From Pomphorhynchus laevis (lineage: Eukaryota; Acanthocephala; Palaeacanthocephala; Echinorhynchida; Pomphorhynchidae): 64,000 nucleotides of DNA. The position numbers and the translations under genes were made by a program. The notes under the pieces are model-generated. The model worked only from the letters and a program-made list of their open reading frames with translations. It did no database searches and was not told where the DNA came from. Of this stretch, positions 35,627-44,920 are shown piece after piece. The DNA lies in the NCBI GenBank assembly GCA_012934845.2, contig WNNJ02003849.1, positions 1 through 64,000 on the forward strand, given 5' to 3'. The first letter of the stretch is position 1; each line of letters begins with the position of its first letter.

Positions 35627-36000
35627 AATACTTTGTATTAGAATAAGATACTAGATAGTTCTATCAGAGGAAATACATCATTAGCATGTATTTGGCCTCG
35701 CTGCTATGTTGGGTAGAGGAGTTAGGGGCCGAAACCTGATAGCATAGCAGTTCCTCCTGATGACCTCTAATTCTTATTCTGATACAACGTCTGTTATTTA
35801 TTAGTCAATTCATAAAAATAAAGTTTATTTTAAATTAAAAAATTTTTATTTTAACTTGATTTAAATTATAGAAAATCTAAAAACAATTATTAATTTTATT
35901 ATTTAATTATTAAATTTTGATTTAGCATTATTATGTTTTGTTTATTTTATCATTATATTAAATACGTTGACTCAGTTAGCTGATTTGATTAATATAAATC
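35627..36000 (+). mobile_element. PLE 3' foldback module and terminal tail (best copy)
   Basis: Directly after the stop: TTTGTATTAGAATAAGATAC (outer left arm), hairpin AAATACAT/ATGTATTT, then CTGCTATG and CATAGCAG enclosing GGGGCCGAAACCTGAT, then CCTCCTGATGACCTC and TCTTATTCTGATAC (outer right arm), AACGTCTGTTATTTATTAG, an AT-rich tail, and the end AAATACGTTGACTCAGTTAGC. The outer arms pair over about 14 bp, and inside them AGAGGAA pairs with TTCCTC. Confidence 0.8.
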
Positions 36001-36271
36001 ATTCACAAAAATTTTAAAGAAATTCTATTTTAGATTTCTAATTTATCACAACCGGCATATTCTTTCTCAATTTAGAGTGAGCATTTTTGCTGTTGTCAAA
36101 TTTTGATAAGTGATGTATTCATAGAATTACCTGAATGAAGAATACGATTATTTGGATTCTTCAAAAAGAAAATTACAATTTACAATTTACTCTAAGAAGA
36201 AAGTGGTGTTTCCAAAGTTTTTTATGTAACAGATCACGAAATTTTCTTTAATAATTTAATTGTAATTTCAG

Positions 36272-36368
36272 TTTAGAGGATTTTTCTCTCGTGCCGTATG
36301 AGGGCTTTGTCTACATTTATGAAAAAACCGGATCGCAAGATTATATGTTTACGCTTACTCGTCATCGG
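36272..36368 (+). CDS. Exon-like segment, function unknown
   Basis: The acceptor TTGTAATTTCAG ends at 36271. The next 97 nt are open in one frame and read LEDFSLVPYEGFVYIYEKTG and SQDYMFTLTRHR, followed by GTAGAA as a moderate donor. Residue content is varied and not AT-driven. I do not recognise the protein. The surroundings lack transposon sequence, so a host exon is plausible. Confidence 0.3.
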
Positions 36369-36677
36369 GTAGAATCGATACGAATTTTGTAAATATCTCA
36401 ATAGTCTATTCTTCTAGGCTGGATGTATTCGCCATGTGCATTATTCAAATTCAAATTTTATGAATGGCCCGATGGTATTGTATTTAATTAATTATTTTAC
36501 ATTTACTAGGCTATTTCTTTTTAAACTGGGTTCAAATGACTTCTGAGGTTTACTTTATGATATTCAAGGTAAATGTTTTACGAGTTGGGTTTAAGGGAAG
36601 ATCTTCAGAATTCCATGATAACAGTATCTATTGAAATTATAGCTAGCATTTGCAAATCTGGTAAGTTCAACAGCTGG

Positions 36678-36717
36678 ACGTTTCTTGATGTTGCTATCAA
36701 GCAACATCAAGAAACGT
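36678..36717. repeat. Perfect 18-bp hairpin with 4-nt loop
   Basis: ACGTTTCTTGATGTTGCT (36678-36695), loop ATCA, and the exact reverse complement (36700-36717). Confidence 0.95.
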
Positions 36718-37386
36718 TCAGTCTTATGTTCAGTCAAATTCAGTATTATGTAAATAATACAGGAGTGTTTAACTGTCCATATGAAAAATTCTCTTTCGAG
36801 AAACAACAAGCTGTTTAGTTAAATCTTATCTAGTTCGACAATACTTGGAGAAACTAATGCATTTCTCGCAAACTTCACGGATGAAATTGTACAAAGTATA
36901 ATGGCTCTTAAGATTTTGCATTAAGTTGTTTCTAATCATCACAGTACCAGGTAAAATGAACAGTTTAAGGAACTTGTGAATGTGAGACTCGTTATCTTTT
37001 TCTTCCAATTATAAGCTGTTTAGTGACACCCCTCATCTGTCAGCTGTAAAAATCTTTCTTGTAAGCATTTTTAGCAGATAAAATGCTTTCTGTTTGGTGC
37101 TAATATATAGTTTTAGTTTCAAAACCATAAAAATAATTGTGTTCTAAAGTACACTGTGTACTCTGTAAAAATGATTTCATCTTAGTTTTCTAAAATAAGA
37201 TTAGAATATTTCAAAGCCGCATGTTACATCGTAAACGAGATTACACGACAATCGAGATTATATTACTTACTACAATGTAAATATATTAATTTATTAACAT
37301 AATTTGTAAATGATCATTTGATATGCAATGATAGTATAAAAGTACTTTAACTATAATGATTCATCAACATTCTAATCTGGATTTAG

Positions 37387-37544
37387 GGATATCAATCTTG
37401 TTTCAATATTGGTCGATCCGGTAAGAGAGAACAACTACTAGATCGTTATTTTCCATACGTGAACTCGTCCAACAATAATGGATTATATTTTAAAAGTACT
37501 GGTTTATTCCAAATGGTAGCTCAATCAGTCGAGTTAAAAAACAG
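37387..37544 (+). CDS. Exon-like segment, function unknown
   Basis: After an acceptor-like TCTGGATTTAG (ending 37386) a 158-nt segment reads GYQSCFNIGRSGKREQLLDR, YFPYVNSSNNNGLYFKS and TGLFQMVAQSVELKN, ending ACAG|GTTTGT. A stronger-looking donor, GTAAGA, also lies inside at 37421. Content is protein-like but unrecognised. It shares strand with the segment at 36.27 kb and could belong to the same gene. Confidence 0.3.
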
Positions 37545-38017
37545 GTTTGTATACGCTTTGTGCCATATGAACTCTTAGCGTTATATTTCCTTTGATTTGA
37601 TATCATCTCGTCTCTATCTGTAAATCCTCTCTTCTCACCTTTGGTAATGCATGGAAGAGAATATCAATTGAGTCAATCCTTTCGATGATTGCAATTTACA
37701 TAACTTTGTAAAACTCTAATTATCACAATCTTCTCAATATATCTGCTTATCCCAGATTATAACACTCATAGTTTCACTGTACTTGTTCTTATGTTTCGAT
37801 CGTAAAACTCAAAAAAGTGGATGGCACATATTTATATAAGTTTGCACAGCTAACAATTTTAAACGAATGACTTTATTTGACTTTTAGATAACTAAAATGT
37901 TATCCACCTTCACGTACGTAGAGATAGATAAGAAAATTCTTAATTTGTCAGATGTTGTTTAAGAATTAACATTTTAAAGAGTCAAGTATATTTTTATATA
38001 CATGACACCAAATCTTA

Positions 38018-38380
38018 TTTTGGCCAAATAATGGTCAAATAATCACTAAATACTACGAAATATCAGGCAAATACTGCCCAAATACTGGATAAATACTGTG
38101 AAATATATAATTAATAATAAATAATATAATATATAATAATATAATAATATAATAATATATAATATATAATAAATAATTAAATAAATAATTTCTAAACGCT
38201 GTTGAAATATTGGACAACTTATAGCCAAATAATGCCCGATACTGGTCAAATAATGGGTAAATGCTAAACGAATACTACCAAATACTGTCAAAACCACGGC
38301 TAAATACTGGACAAATGCTCGCTAAACACTAGCAGAATAATGGCCAAATACTGGCTAAATACTATAGCCAAATACTCAAC
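38018..38380. repeat. Degenerate short-unit repeat (CCAAATACTGG/TAAATACTG)
   Basis: Units of about 11-12 bp centred on AAATACTG recur many times from 38018 to 38108 and 38222 to 38380, split by an AT run of TAATAATATAA type. Confidence 0.75.
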
Positions 38381-38399
38381 GAAAAATATGTCGTCATCA

Positions 38400-39430
38400 A
38401 TAACGTTATATTACTGTTATTTGAAGTTGAAACAATTAATTTCAAGTTCTTAGTATAAAATAAACTTGAGATATTAATATTAATGAATCTAATATAATTA
38501 ATGTTCGTTGAAAAAATAATAATTTGTTAAAATCGTATATATTTTAATATTTTGTCATATGATATTAATTAAGACTGTTTCGTATCGTACGTTTCTGATA
38601 ATTACGAACGTAATTAGTCCAAATATTGAAAGAAAATTAAATTTTCAATTTTATTTCCTGTAAATAGTCTTATCACTAAATTCAGATGATGTAATTTAGC
38701 TTGTTTTAATTCAATTAACATACAAATAAAAGTAGGTTTACCTAAACTTTGTAAGAAAAAGTGTAAAGACTAAATAAATTGGTAAGGTATATCGAAGCAG
38801 GAAGAAGTTTGTCAATAAGTTTGTGGTAACTTTAAAATTAATTGTGAATTTTTCTTGGAATATAAGAAAATCTCATTCAAGTAATAAAAATGGTTCGATT
38901 CATTTGTAAATATTTTTATTAAAAAATCGCTTTTGTTTAGCTTATGCAACTTTACAGTTGAATTTAACATTCTTGTAATGCCCAATGTAAATGAACCTAT
39001 GTTAATGAGCCCTGCAACAATAGAAAATGCGATCACCCTTACTTTGTGCTCATTGCTAATAATTGCACTTGTTTGGTTAAAGATGTATAAATGGGATACG
39101 AAAAAGGTAATGAGCGCTGATATCCAATAAAGTGTAGTAACCGCAACTTTATCGCTTCCTAATTTTAGCGAAACTTCATAATCAACAAATACAGACAGCG
39201 TGCCGTTCTGGAAGATTTATTTCAATCGACGAATTAGCTAATTTTTGTCTTTTGTTTCATGTATCGGCATTTAAAATAAAGACGGGAAATTTTTCCATAT
39301 TCCTTAATCTGATATTTTTTAAGTTTATCTTTACAAAATCTAGTAAGTAAAAACTTTAATATTGCACATTCTAAAAGTATCAGGAAGGCGTAAAGATAAA
39401 TATATATTGTGAATATTGCATACACGAGCC
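38400..39430. other. AT-rich sequence, nothing recognised
   Basis: Short frames on both strands at 38812-39130 and 39234-39425 overlap each other and have no motifs. Confidence 0.35.
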
Positions 39431-39431
39431 A

Positions 39432-39664
39432 TTATTCTTAACTGGTCGGTTTGATATTATCCTCGTGTGGTTGTTTGAATCCTATCAGCATCACTGTACA
39501 CTACAATCAGCGTGGGTGGACCTCATCAGCAGTGAGCCTACACGAAATGTAGGCGTGGGCTCACTGCTGATGAGGTCCACCCACGCTGATTGTAGTGTAC
39601 AGTGATGCTGATAGGATTCAAACAACCACACGAGGATAATATCAAACCGACCAGTTAAGAATAA
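39432..39664. repeat. Perfect inverted repeat, 107-bp arms, 19-bp spacer
   Basis: The left arm 39432-39538 (from TTATTCTTAACTGGTCGG to CATCAGCAGTGAGCC) is the exact reverse complement of 39558-39664 in my base-by-base comparison. The spacer itself carries TACA/TGTA that can extend the stem. The arms are GC-richer than the flanks and have no open frame I recognise. Confidence 0.95.
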
Positions 39665-39669
39665 ATATA

Positions 39670-40590
39670 TATTATGTCCATAAACCGAATTTGGGTTAAA
39701 AATGAAACACTGAAGGATTAATTACTTTGTTTAAATAGTAAGATTATCGTGAAGCATTATCGTTGCAATGCTTCACGAACAGTTATTTCTGTAACTTAAG
39801 CATTTCATAGCTAAAAAAGTGATATTATCTCATTATATATAACTGAGCTGAAACACAAAAAATGATCATAATAAGAACGGCATTTATAACTACCGATGGT
39901 ATCAATAAGTAATTTATTATACTCTTATTCTGTAAGAGTGCGAGTGTACGCTAATAATTTCACTTGTCTGGTAAAATTTATCATTCCAAAATAATGAAAT
40001 ATCGTCGACCACTCTGAACGCGAGTTTAACAACGAAACATATTTTGAATTATTGAGATTCAATACATTAAAGTTGATAATTAGTCTTGAACACGGAATAA
40101 GATGTAGAAGGGTTTGAATAAATGTTTTTTTAAATATATCTTTTTATAATATAAAAAATATAAAGATTACAAGCTTTGACCAGGTACCCAAGTTCTCAAT
40201 GCATTCAGCTGTTATATACATCGTATATAGAGTTAATCTGTTGGCACGTCTGACCAAATCATCACTACATTTTGGAAGCATTACGGCCTAAACCAGGAAT
40301 ATACCTGATGGATCCGCATCGTCTTTTATATTGCTTTAGAAATCGAAATTATCAAGTCAACACTGATAATAAAATACAAGTAAAATCCACGTGGTTGAGT
40401 GATTTTTGCGAGTTTACACTGACAAAGAATATAAATTTATTTAAGAATATTAATTTCTTTATTTTTAATTTCCTATAAACTTTATATCGACTACAACTGA
40501 AGCGAATATTAATTGCTTTAAATATATTAATTAGCATTTATAGAATAATTGGTTATTTATTAATTATTTTTTATTCATTAATTTTTATAA
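39670..40590. other. AT-rich sequence before the satellite
   Basis: A short frame (40272-40478) begins with ordinary-looking residues (LRPKPGIYLMDPHRLLYCFR) and might be an exon remnant, but no acceptor or family supports it. Confidence 0.3.
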
Positions 40591-40596
40591 ATTGCA

Positions 40597-40644
40597 CTGA
40601 TGAGTCATTGTGATGACGAAACGGTACTTGCTACTGTTATCGTC
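40597..40644 (+). ncRNA. Hammerhead ribozyme core, satellite unit 1
   Basis: In order: CTGATGA (40597-40603), stem II GTCAT-TGTG-ATGAC (5 perfect pairs, 40604-40617), GAAA (40618-40621), stem III ACGGTA (40621-40626) pairing with TATCGT (40638-40643, one G-U), then C40644, giving a GUC site for cleavage after 40644. This is the type I order with all core bases in place. A second stem III register (TACTGT) is also possible. Pairing for stem I next to the core is weak with the adjacent bases, so activity is uncertain. Confidence 0.75.
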
Positions 40645-40915
40645 GTTCCGCGTCTGGCTAAAAATGATTGCGTACATAATTCACGCGGAATGGTCTCACA
40701 CTCCCTCGTGAAAATTAAAAAAGATATTAGCCGATAAAAAGAGACCCGCGCTGGCATTTGCCAGTGCTCTTGCTAATGATCCTATTTGGTGAAGCAGTAA
40801 TGCTGATTTAGCAATCAATGTGAAGTTGACAGAAATCTCTTTGGTACTTTATGCACATGACTCGTGTGCCGTCTGCCACTCCTCCTCTGCATCCAGTAGT
40901 GGGAGGGATCTGGCA

Positions 40916-40963
40916 CTGATGAGTCATTGTGATGACGAAACGGTACTTGCTACTGTTATCGTC
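40916..40963 (+). ncRNA. Hammerhead ribozyme core, satellite unit 2
   Basis: Identical core, stem II, stem III and GUC site to unit 1. Confidence 0.75.
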
Positions 40964-41234
40964 GTTCCGCGTCTGGCTAACAATGATTGCGTACATAATT
41001 CACGCGGAATGGTCTCACGCTCCCTCTTGAAAGTTAAAAAAGATATTAGCCGATAAAAAGAGACCCGCGTTGGCAATTGCTAGTGCTTTTGCTAATGATC
41101 CTATTTGGTGAAGCAGTAGTGCTGATTTAGCACTCAATGTGAAGTTGACAGAAATATTTCTGCTACTTCATACACATGACTCGTGTGCCGTCTGTCAGTC
41201 CTCCTCTGCATTCAGTAGTGGGAGGGATCTGGCG

Positions 41235-41282
41235 CTGATGAGTCATTGTGATGACGAAACGGTACTTGCTACTGTTATCGTC
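41235..41282 (+). ncRNA. Hammerhead ribozyme core, satellite unit 3
   Basis: Identical core. The base before CTGATGA is G instead of A. Confidence 0.75.
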
Positions 41283-41553
41283 GTTCCGCGTCTAGCTAAA
41301 AATGATTGCGTACATAATTCACGCAGGATGGTCTCAAGCTCCCTCTTGAAAGTTAAAAAAGATATTAATCGATAAAAAGAGACCCGCGTTGGAAATTGCT
41401 AGTGCTTTTGCTAATGATCCTATTTGGTGAAGCAGTAGTGCTGATTTAGCACTCAATGTGAAGTTGACAGAAATCTTTCTGCTACTTCATACACATGACT
41501 CGTGTGCCGTCTGCCAGTCCTCCTCTGTATCCAGCAGTGGGAGGGATCTGGCA

Positions 41554-41601
41554 CTGATGAGTCATTGTGATGACGAAACGGTACTTGCTACTGTTATCGT
41601 C
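41554..41601 (+). ncRNA. Hammerhead ribozyme core, satellite unit 4
   Basis: Identical core. Three extra bases (GTTCTTCC in place of GTTCC) follow the GUC site, which allows a longer G-U-rich pairing with the upstream GGAGGGAT. Confidence 0.72.
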
Positions 41602-41876
41602 GTTCTTCCGCGTCTGGCTAGAAATGATTGCGTACATAATTCACGCGGAATGGTCTCACACTCCCTCTTGAAAATTAAAAAGATATTAGCCGATATAAAA
41701 AGAGACCCGCGCTGGCATTTGCCAGTGCTTTTGCTAATGATCCTATTTGGTGAATCAGTAGTGCTGATTTTGCACTCAATGTGAAGTTAACAGAAATCTT
41801 TCTGGTACTTTATACACATGACTCGTGTGCCGTCTGTCACTCCTCCTCTGTATCCAGCAGTGGGAGGGATCTGGCA

Positions 41877-41924
41877 CTGATGAGTCATTGTGATGACGAA
41901 GCGGTATTTGCTACTGTTATCGTC
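41877..41924 (+). ncRNA. Hammerhead ribozyme core, satellite unit 5 (variant)
   Basis: CTGATGA and stem II are unchanged. GAAA reads GAAG, turning the first stem III pair into G-U, and the stem III loop has one change. Probably weakened. Confidence 0.6.
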
Positions 41925-42034
41925 GTTCTTTCACGTATGGCTAGAAATGGTTGCGTACATAATTCACGCGAAATGGTCTCACACTCCCTCTTGAAAGTTA
42001 TAATTATCTATTAATCAACGATTTGATTTTATAG

Positions 42035-42304
42035 AAAGCAGACTTAAATTTGGTTGAAATTGTTTCTCATTGGCATCCGAACTTGACAATTAACACTATA
42101 GATGATCAGACCGCTTGGGTTCCTGGCAAAATTAATGCCCTACTGGATCAATGTAATTTATCTCTTACCTTTTCTGAATTTTGCAAACTGTTTTTTATCA
42201 TATTTGATTATAGCATCCAATCTTATTTTCCAATATTGTATTTGAATAAGTATTGGAATCTGAACTCGGACTATTATCCCATCAACGGTTCGGAATATTT
42301 TTTA
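42035..42304 (+). CDS. CLPTM1-like exon (lumenal domain)
   Basis: An acceptor TTTGATTTTATAG ends at 42034. The frame then reads KADLNLVEIVSHWHPNLTIN, TIDDQTAWVPGKINALLDQ and, after a stretch, FPILYLNKYWNLNSDYYPIN. The CLPTM1 family (multi-pass ER/plasma-membrane protein, cleft lip and palate transmembrane protein 1) has the conserved run ISHWHPNLTIN-(I/L)VxDxTPWVxG-xxPPPLDQ followed by YYPIIYFNDYWNLxxDYYPIN, so the match is specific. Between LLDQ and the second block there are about 17 more residues than usual (NLSLTFSEFCKLFFI region), which begin GTAATT and look intron-like. The only obvious acceptor would shift the frame. The family protein is about 600 residues; only this piece is seen, with no flanking exon identified. 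It is either one exon of a gene with large introns or an orphan fragment. Confidence 0.7.
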
Positions 42305-42860
42305 TAGATTTCAAAGCAAAATTTATATTTTCTCATCTCGAATCTAAAATATAAAATACGTTTTTTATATGTAATTAAATTGTAAACACCGTTTTAAACT
42401 TAGGAGACGCTGCTTAACATACACAAGGTTATCATCGCGGCAGAATTTCAATATCTCATCAAGCGTTTACTTCAATAAGTGATGCGTTTTTTTATCTAAA
42501 ACATGTAGTATTAAATAACCGAATATACATCTTCGATTTATAATTCAGATCACTTAATGTCGTAATAAAAACTATTGATTATTAATTTGCAACAAAATTA
42601 TTAATTGGAGAAGACATTATTTTCAATTATATTTAGCTTGGTTTTAAATTGCTGGAATTGCTTTTGTATTACCAATTTAAATTTCTTAGATATTAACGAG
42701 AATCACTAGCATATATTAGAATTTAATTTTAATTTAGTAATTGTAATTTATAGTAGCGTATTATAACAACAGAGAATGAACAAATGTTGCCATGACAATT
42801 CTATTTGTTTTGTTATATCTAACTTAAAATGTAATTGATTTTACCATACAAGCGGTCTCT
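42305..42860. other. AT-rich sequence
   Basis: No supported feature. It would be intronic if the two neighbouring exons are real. Confidence 0.35.
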
Positions 42861-42861
42861 C

Positions 42862-42983
42862 ATGGACAATATAACTGAATTAATAGATAAACGTTCTACA
42901 CCCATCAAATTAAGAAGATATTGTGACCTTTGTGGGAAAATATCGGATCGGAGATGTGTTTATTGTAAACAAGGTCACTACTG
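42862..42983 (+). CDS. Possible first exon with MYND-type zinc finger start
   Basis: ATG at 42862 opens MDNITELIDKRSTPIKLRR, then YCDLCGKISDRRCVYCKQGH and Y. Spacing C-x2-C-x7-C-x2-C followed by HY is the first half of a MYND zinc finger, where the next residue is normally Cys. Unspliced, that codon is TGG followed by a stop. If the exon ends after TG at 42983 and uses the GTAATA donor, a next exon starting with C or T restores Cys (TGC/TGT). MYND fingers bind short proline-rich peptides in transcription and cilia proteins. No second half was found nearby, since a LINE occupies the following 4 kb. The Met could also be internal. Confidence 0.4.
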
Positions 42984-42989
42984 GTAATA

Positions 42990-43370
42990 TGTCAATTAAC
43001 AAGCGTTCCTTTATAAATTATATCAAAGATTTCTTTGGTTCCTGAACATTTAAATAATTTCAAACACTTATTTGGTCCTTAATATCGATACTCGATACTT
43101 ATACCGAGTATCGCGCTTTTATCTGTTCCCCTTTGCATAACAAGTCATTTTATAAATTTAAGCATTTATTATATTTTAACAAAAAAATATTTTTTAAAAT
43201 TTAAACTTTCTAGTTTAATTTGCATATAACATTTGCAATGATTTAAATATATAATGTGCAATTTAAATATAATTATATAGTGTATATTAGTAATAATAAA
43301 ATATAAAATTAATATTATTGATATAAAAAGTTTGAGATAAACCTTAAAAAAAGTTTGAGATAAATAACAT
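42990..43370. other. AT-rich sequence
   Basis: A short inverted pair CGATACTCG/CGAGTATCG lies at about 43086-43113. Nothing else. Confidence 0.4.
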
Positions 43371-43375
43371 ACAAC

Positions 43376-43462
43376 AAATTCACGATTGCAGACAAATTCA
43401 CGATCACAGACAAATTCACGATCACAGACAAATTCACGATCGCAGACAAATTCACGATTGCT
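43376..43462. repeat. Five 18-bp units AAATTCACGATCACAGAC
   Basis: Near-identical head-to-tail units directly before the likely 5' end of LINE family B. Confidence 0.92.
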
Positions 43463-43719
43463 CGCTGTTTTGTGCTCCCCGGCTTGTGTTGCTCGTTGTT
43501 TTGTGTTCTCTTGTCGTAGTGATACACGGAAGAAGTTATTCTTAGTTTTAAACATTGTTCGTTATGTCTAGAGGTCGACTGCGTAGATACCGGACATTTT
43601 CTCCAAACAGGTATACTAATGCTTTCAAGCTTCACCTAGAAAGTATGCGCTATCTAAATTTACACCAAGAATGCAAAAATAGAGAGTTATTACTTATGTA
43701 GGTAAAACTCAAGAGCTAG

Positions 43720-44832
43720 TTGAGCGTATTAGATCTTGTGATAACAGACATGCTGTTGAATCGAAGGGTCTCCTTAAAACCAATAACTCCTTATCAAATA
43801 ATAATACTGCTAATTTTAAGCGTGTACATGTCATCAAACCATGCAATGATACTTTATCGAATCCGCAAAAAGATGATAATAATAATCAAGCAAGTCGCAC
43901 TATAAATGTTTTTAACCCCGTAAAAGGTACCTTAAAGATTGCGGATGATAGGATAAATCCTTCAAGTGCTCTAGAAGTGCTCTTGAAGTGCTCTAAACAT
44001 ATTATGAGCACCGGTGATATAGAGACTAATGATTTTAATCTTTCCCAGCAAAGCATCGATGGTAAGATGCCAAGTTCGGTAACATATCCTCAGATCGATG
44101 ACTCAAACATATCTAGCTCTACAAACATGGATGCGTCAATATTATCTAACATATCACATAAACATACAACTTGAAATAACGCTAAGTACGTTAGTGAGAG
44201 GACTAACAGTTTATGTTTTAAGCCCAGCAATGTTACTTTGAATAACACACAAAATAGAATTCGATGTAGTTATAGTGGTAATTCTAGCAATCCTGGATGC
44301 TTTTATAAAGACAATGGTAACATGAAGTCTAATGATACAAAATTAAAATTTCCCAGTCGCAAACGGTGTGTCCTTGTTTCTGGTATTGCCGAGTTTAACT
44401 CTTTAAATTCAGCTACACGAATTGAACGTGAGTTAGCTTCTGTTAAACCTTATCTGGCATCATTATTTGATCATAATGAGAGGCACATCGTTTCTAATAT
44501 CAGTATAGTTGCTGATGTGATAATAGGTAAAAACGTGTCATTACACAAGCGTACATTCAAAATCAAATCGAGGAAGGTTACTTAAACTGATTTTTTCGAT
44601 AGTAGAGCAGGCAAAGGAAGTTTTATTACAACGCGGTAAATCAAAACAAATGAATTTTCGTGTATCGATATTTCCAGGTAGATCATTGGAAGAAAGGATA
44701 CGGATGAAAGAATTGAAAGAAGAACTACAAACACGTTTAGATAACGCAGAGCGAAATATAAGGATTCAGGATTTTCGCATTATTCACGAAAAGCGAAAAC
44801 GTTGGAAGCATATTCCAATAATAACTCTGTAG
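43720..44832 (+). pseudogene. LINE-B ORF1 region
   Basis: Frames 43977-44174, 44238-44585 and 44650-44832 are in series. The second reads RKRCVLVSGIAEFNSLNSAT and RIERELASVKPYLASLFDHN. The last reads MNFRVSIFPGRSLEERIRMK and ELKEELQTRLDNAERNIRIQ with a basic end. A polar first half and a later segment with the R-x-KELKEEL pattern are typical of CR1-group ORF1 proteins lacking a clear nucleic-acid fold. No zinc knuckle is seen. Confidence 0.55.
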
Positions 44833-44920
44833 TAATCGATACTGATTCAATGCAGTCATTTAAAGAGTTAGGTAATAGAATAGCTAAGAATCTCCTCTAC
44901 CGCATGCTAAATCTCGAAAT

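Larger units (their letters stand above)
40594..41999 (+). repeat. Satellite array, 319-bp unit, 4.4 copies, hammerhead-bearing
   Basis: The unit recurs with period 319, 319, 319 and 323 bp, taking CTGATGA as landmark (40597, 40916, 41235, 41554, 41877). The array starts two bases before the first landmark and ends inside a unit near 41999. Units differ by a few percent. Each contains an inverted pair TTCCGCGT/ACGCGGAA downstream of the hammerhead core and one open frame of about 78 codons starting MKLTEI. That frame is read in every unit, but the period is not a multiple of three. Composition is far from the AT-rich flanks. The layout (tandem units, one ribozyme each) is that of ribozyme-bearing satellites and metazoan retrozymes. 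Confidence 0.93.

Noticed and set aside
35627-35800. Type II hammerhead ribozyme in the PLE tail
   Set aside because: GAAA, a hairpin, a second hairpin and CTGATGA occur in the right circular order, but stem I next to the core is poorly paired and stem II needs a bulge. The words also fall inside a larger inverted repeat that explains them. Kept only as a remark in the findings.
40820-42014. Four similar open frames starting MKLTEI as a tandem gene family
   Set aside because: They repeat because the satellite unit repeats; the period is not a multiple of three and the frame crosses the ribozyme core. Coding is unlikely, though not impossible.
43376-43462. CRISPR-like array
   Set aside because: Units are contiguous with no spacers and the genome is an animal's.
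43169-43635. Two overlapping minus-strand frames of over 100 codons
   Set aside because: Their regular parts come from the 18-bp tandem repeat and they overlap each other in different frames.
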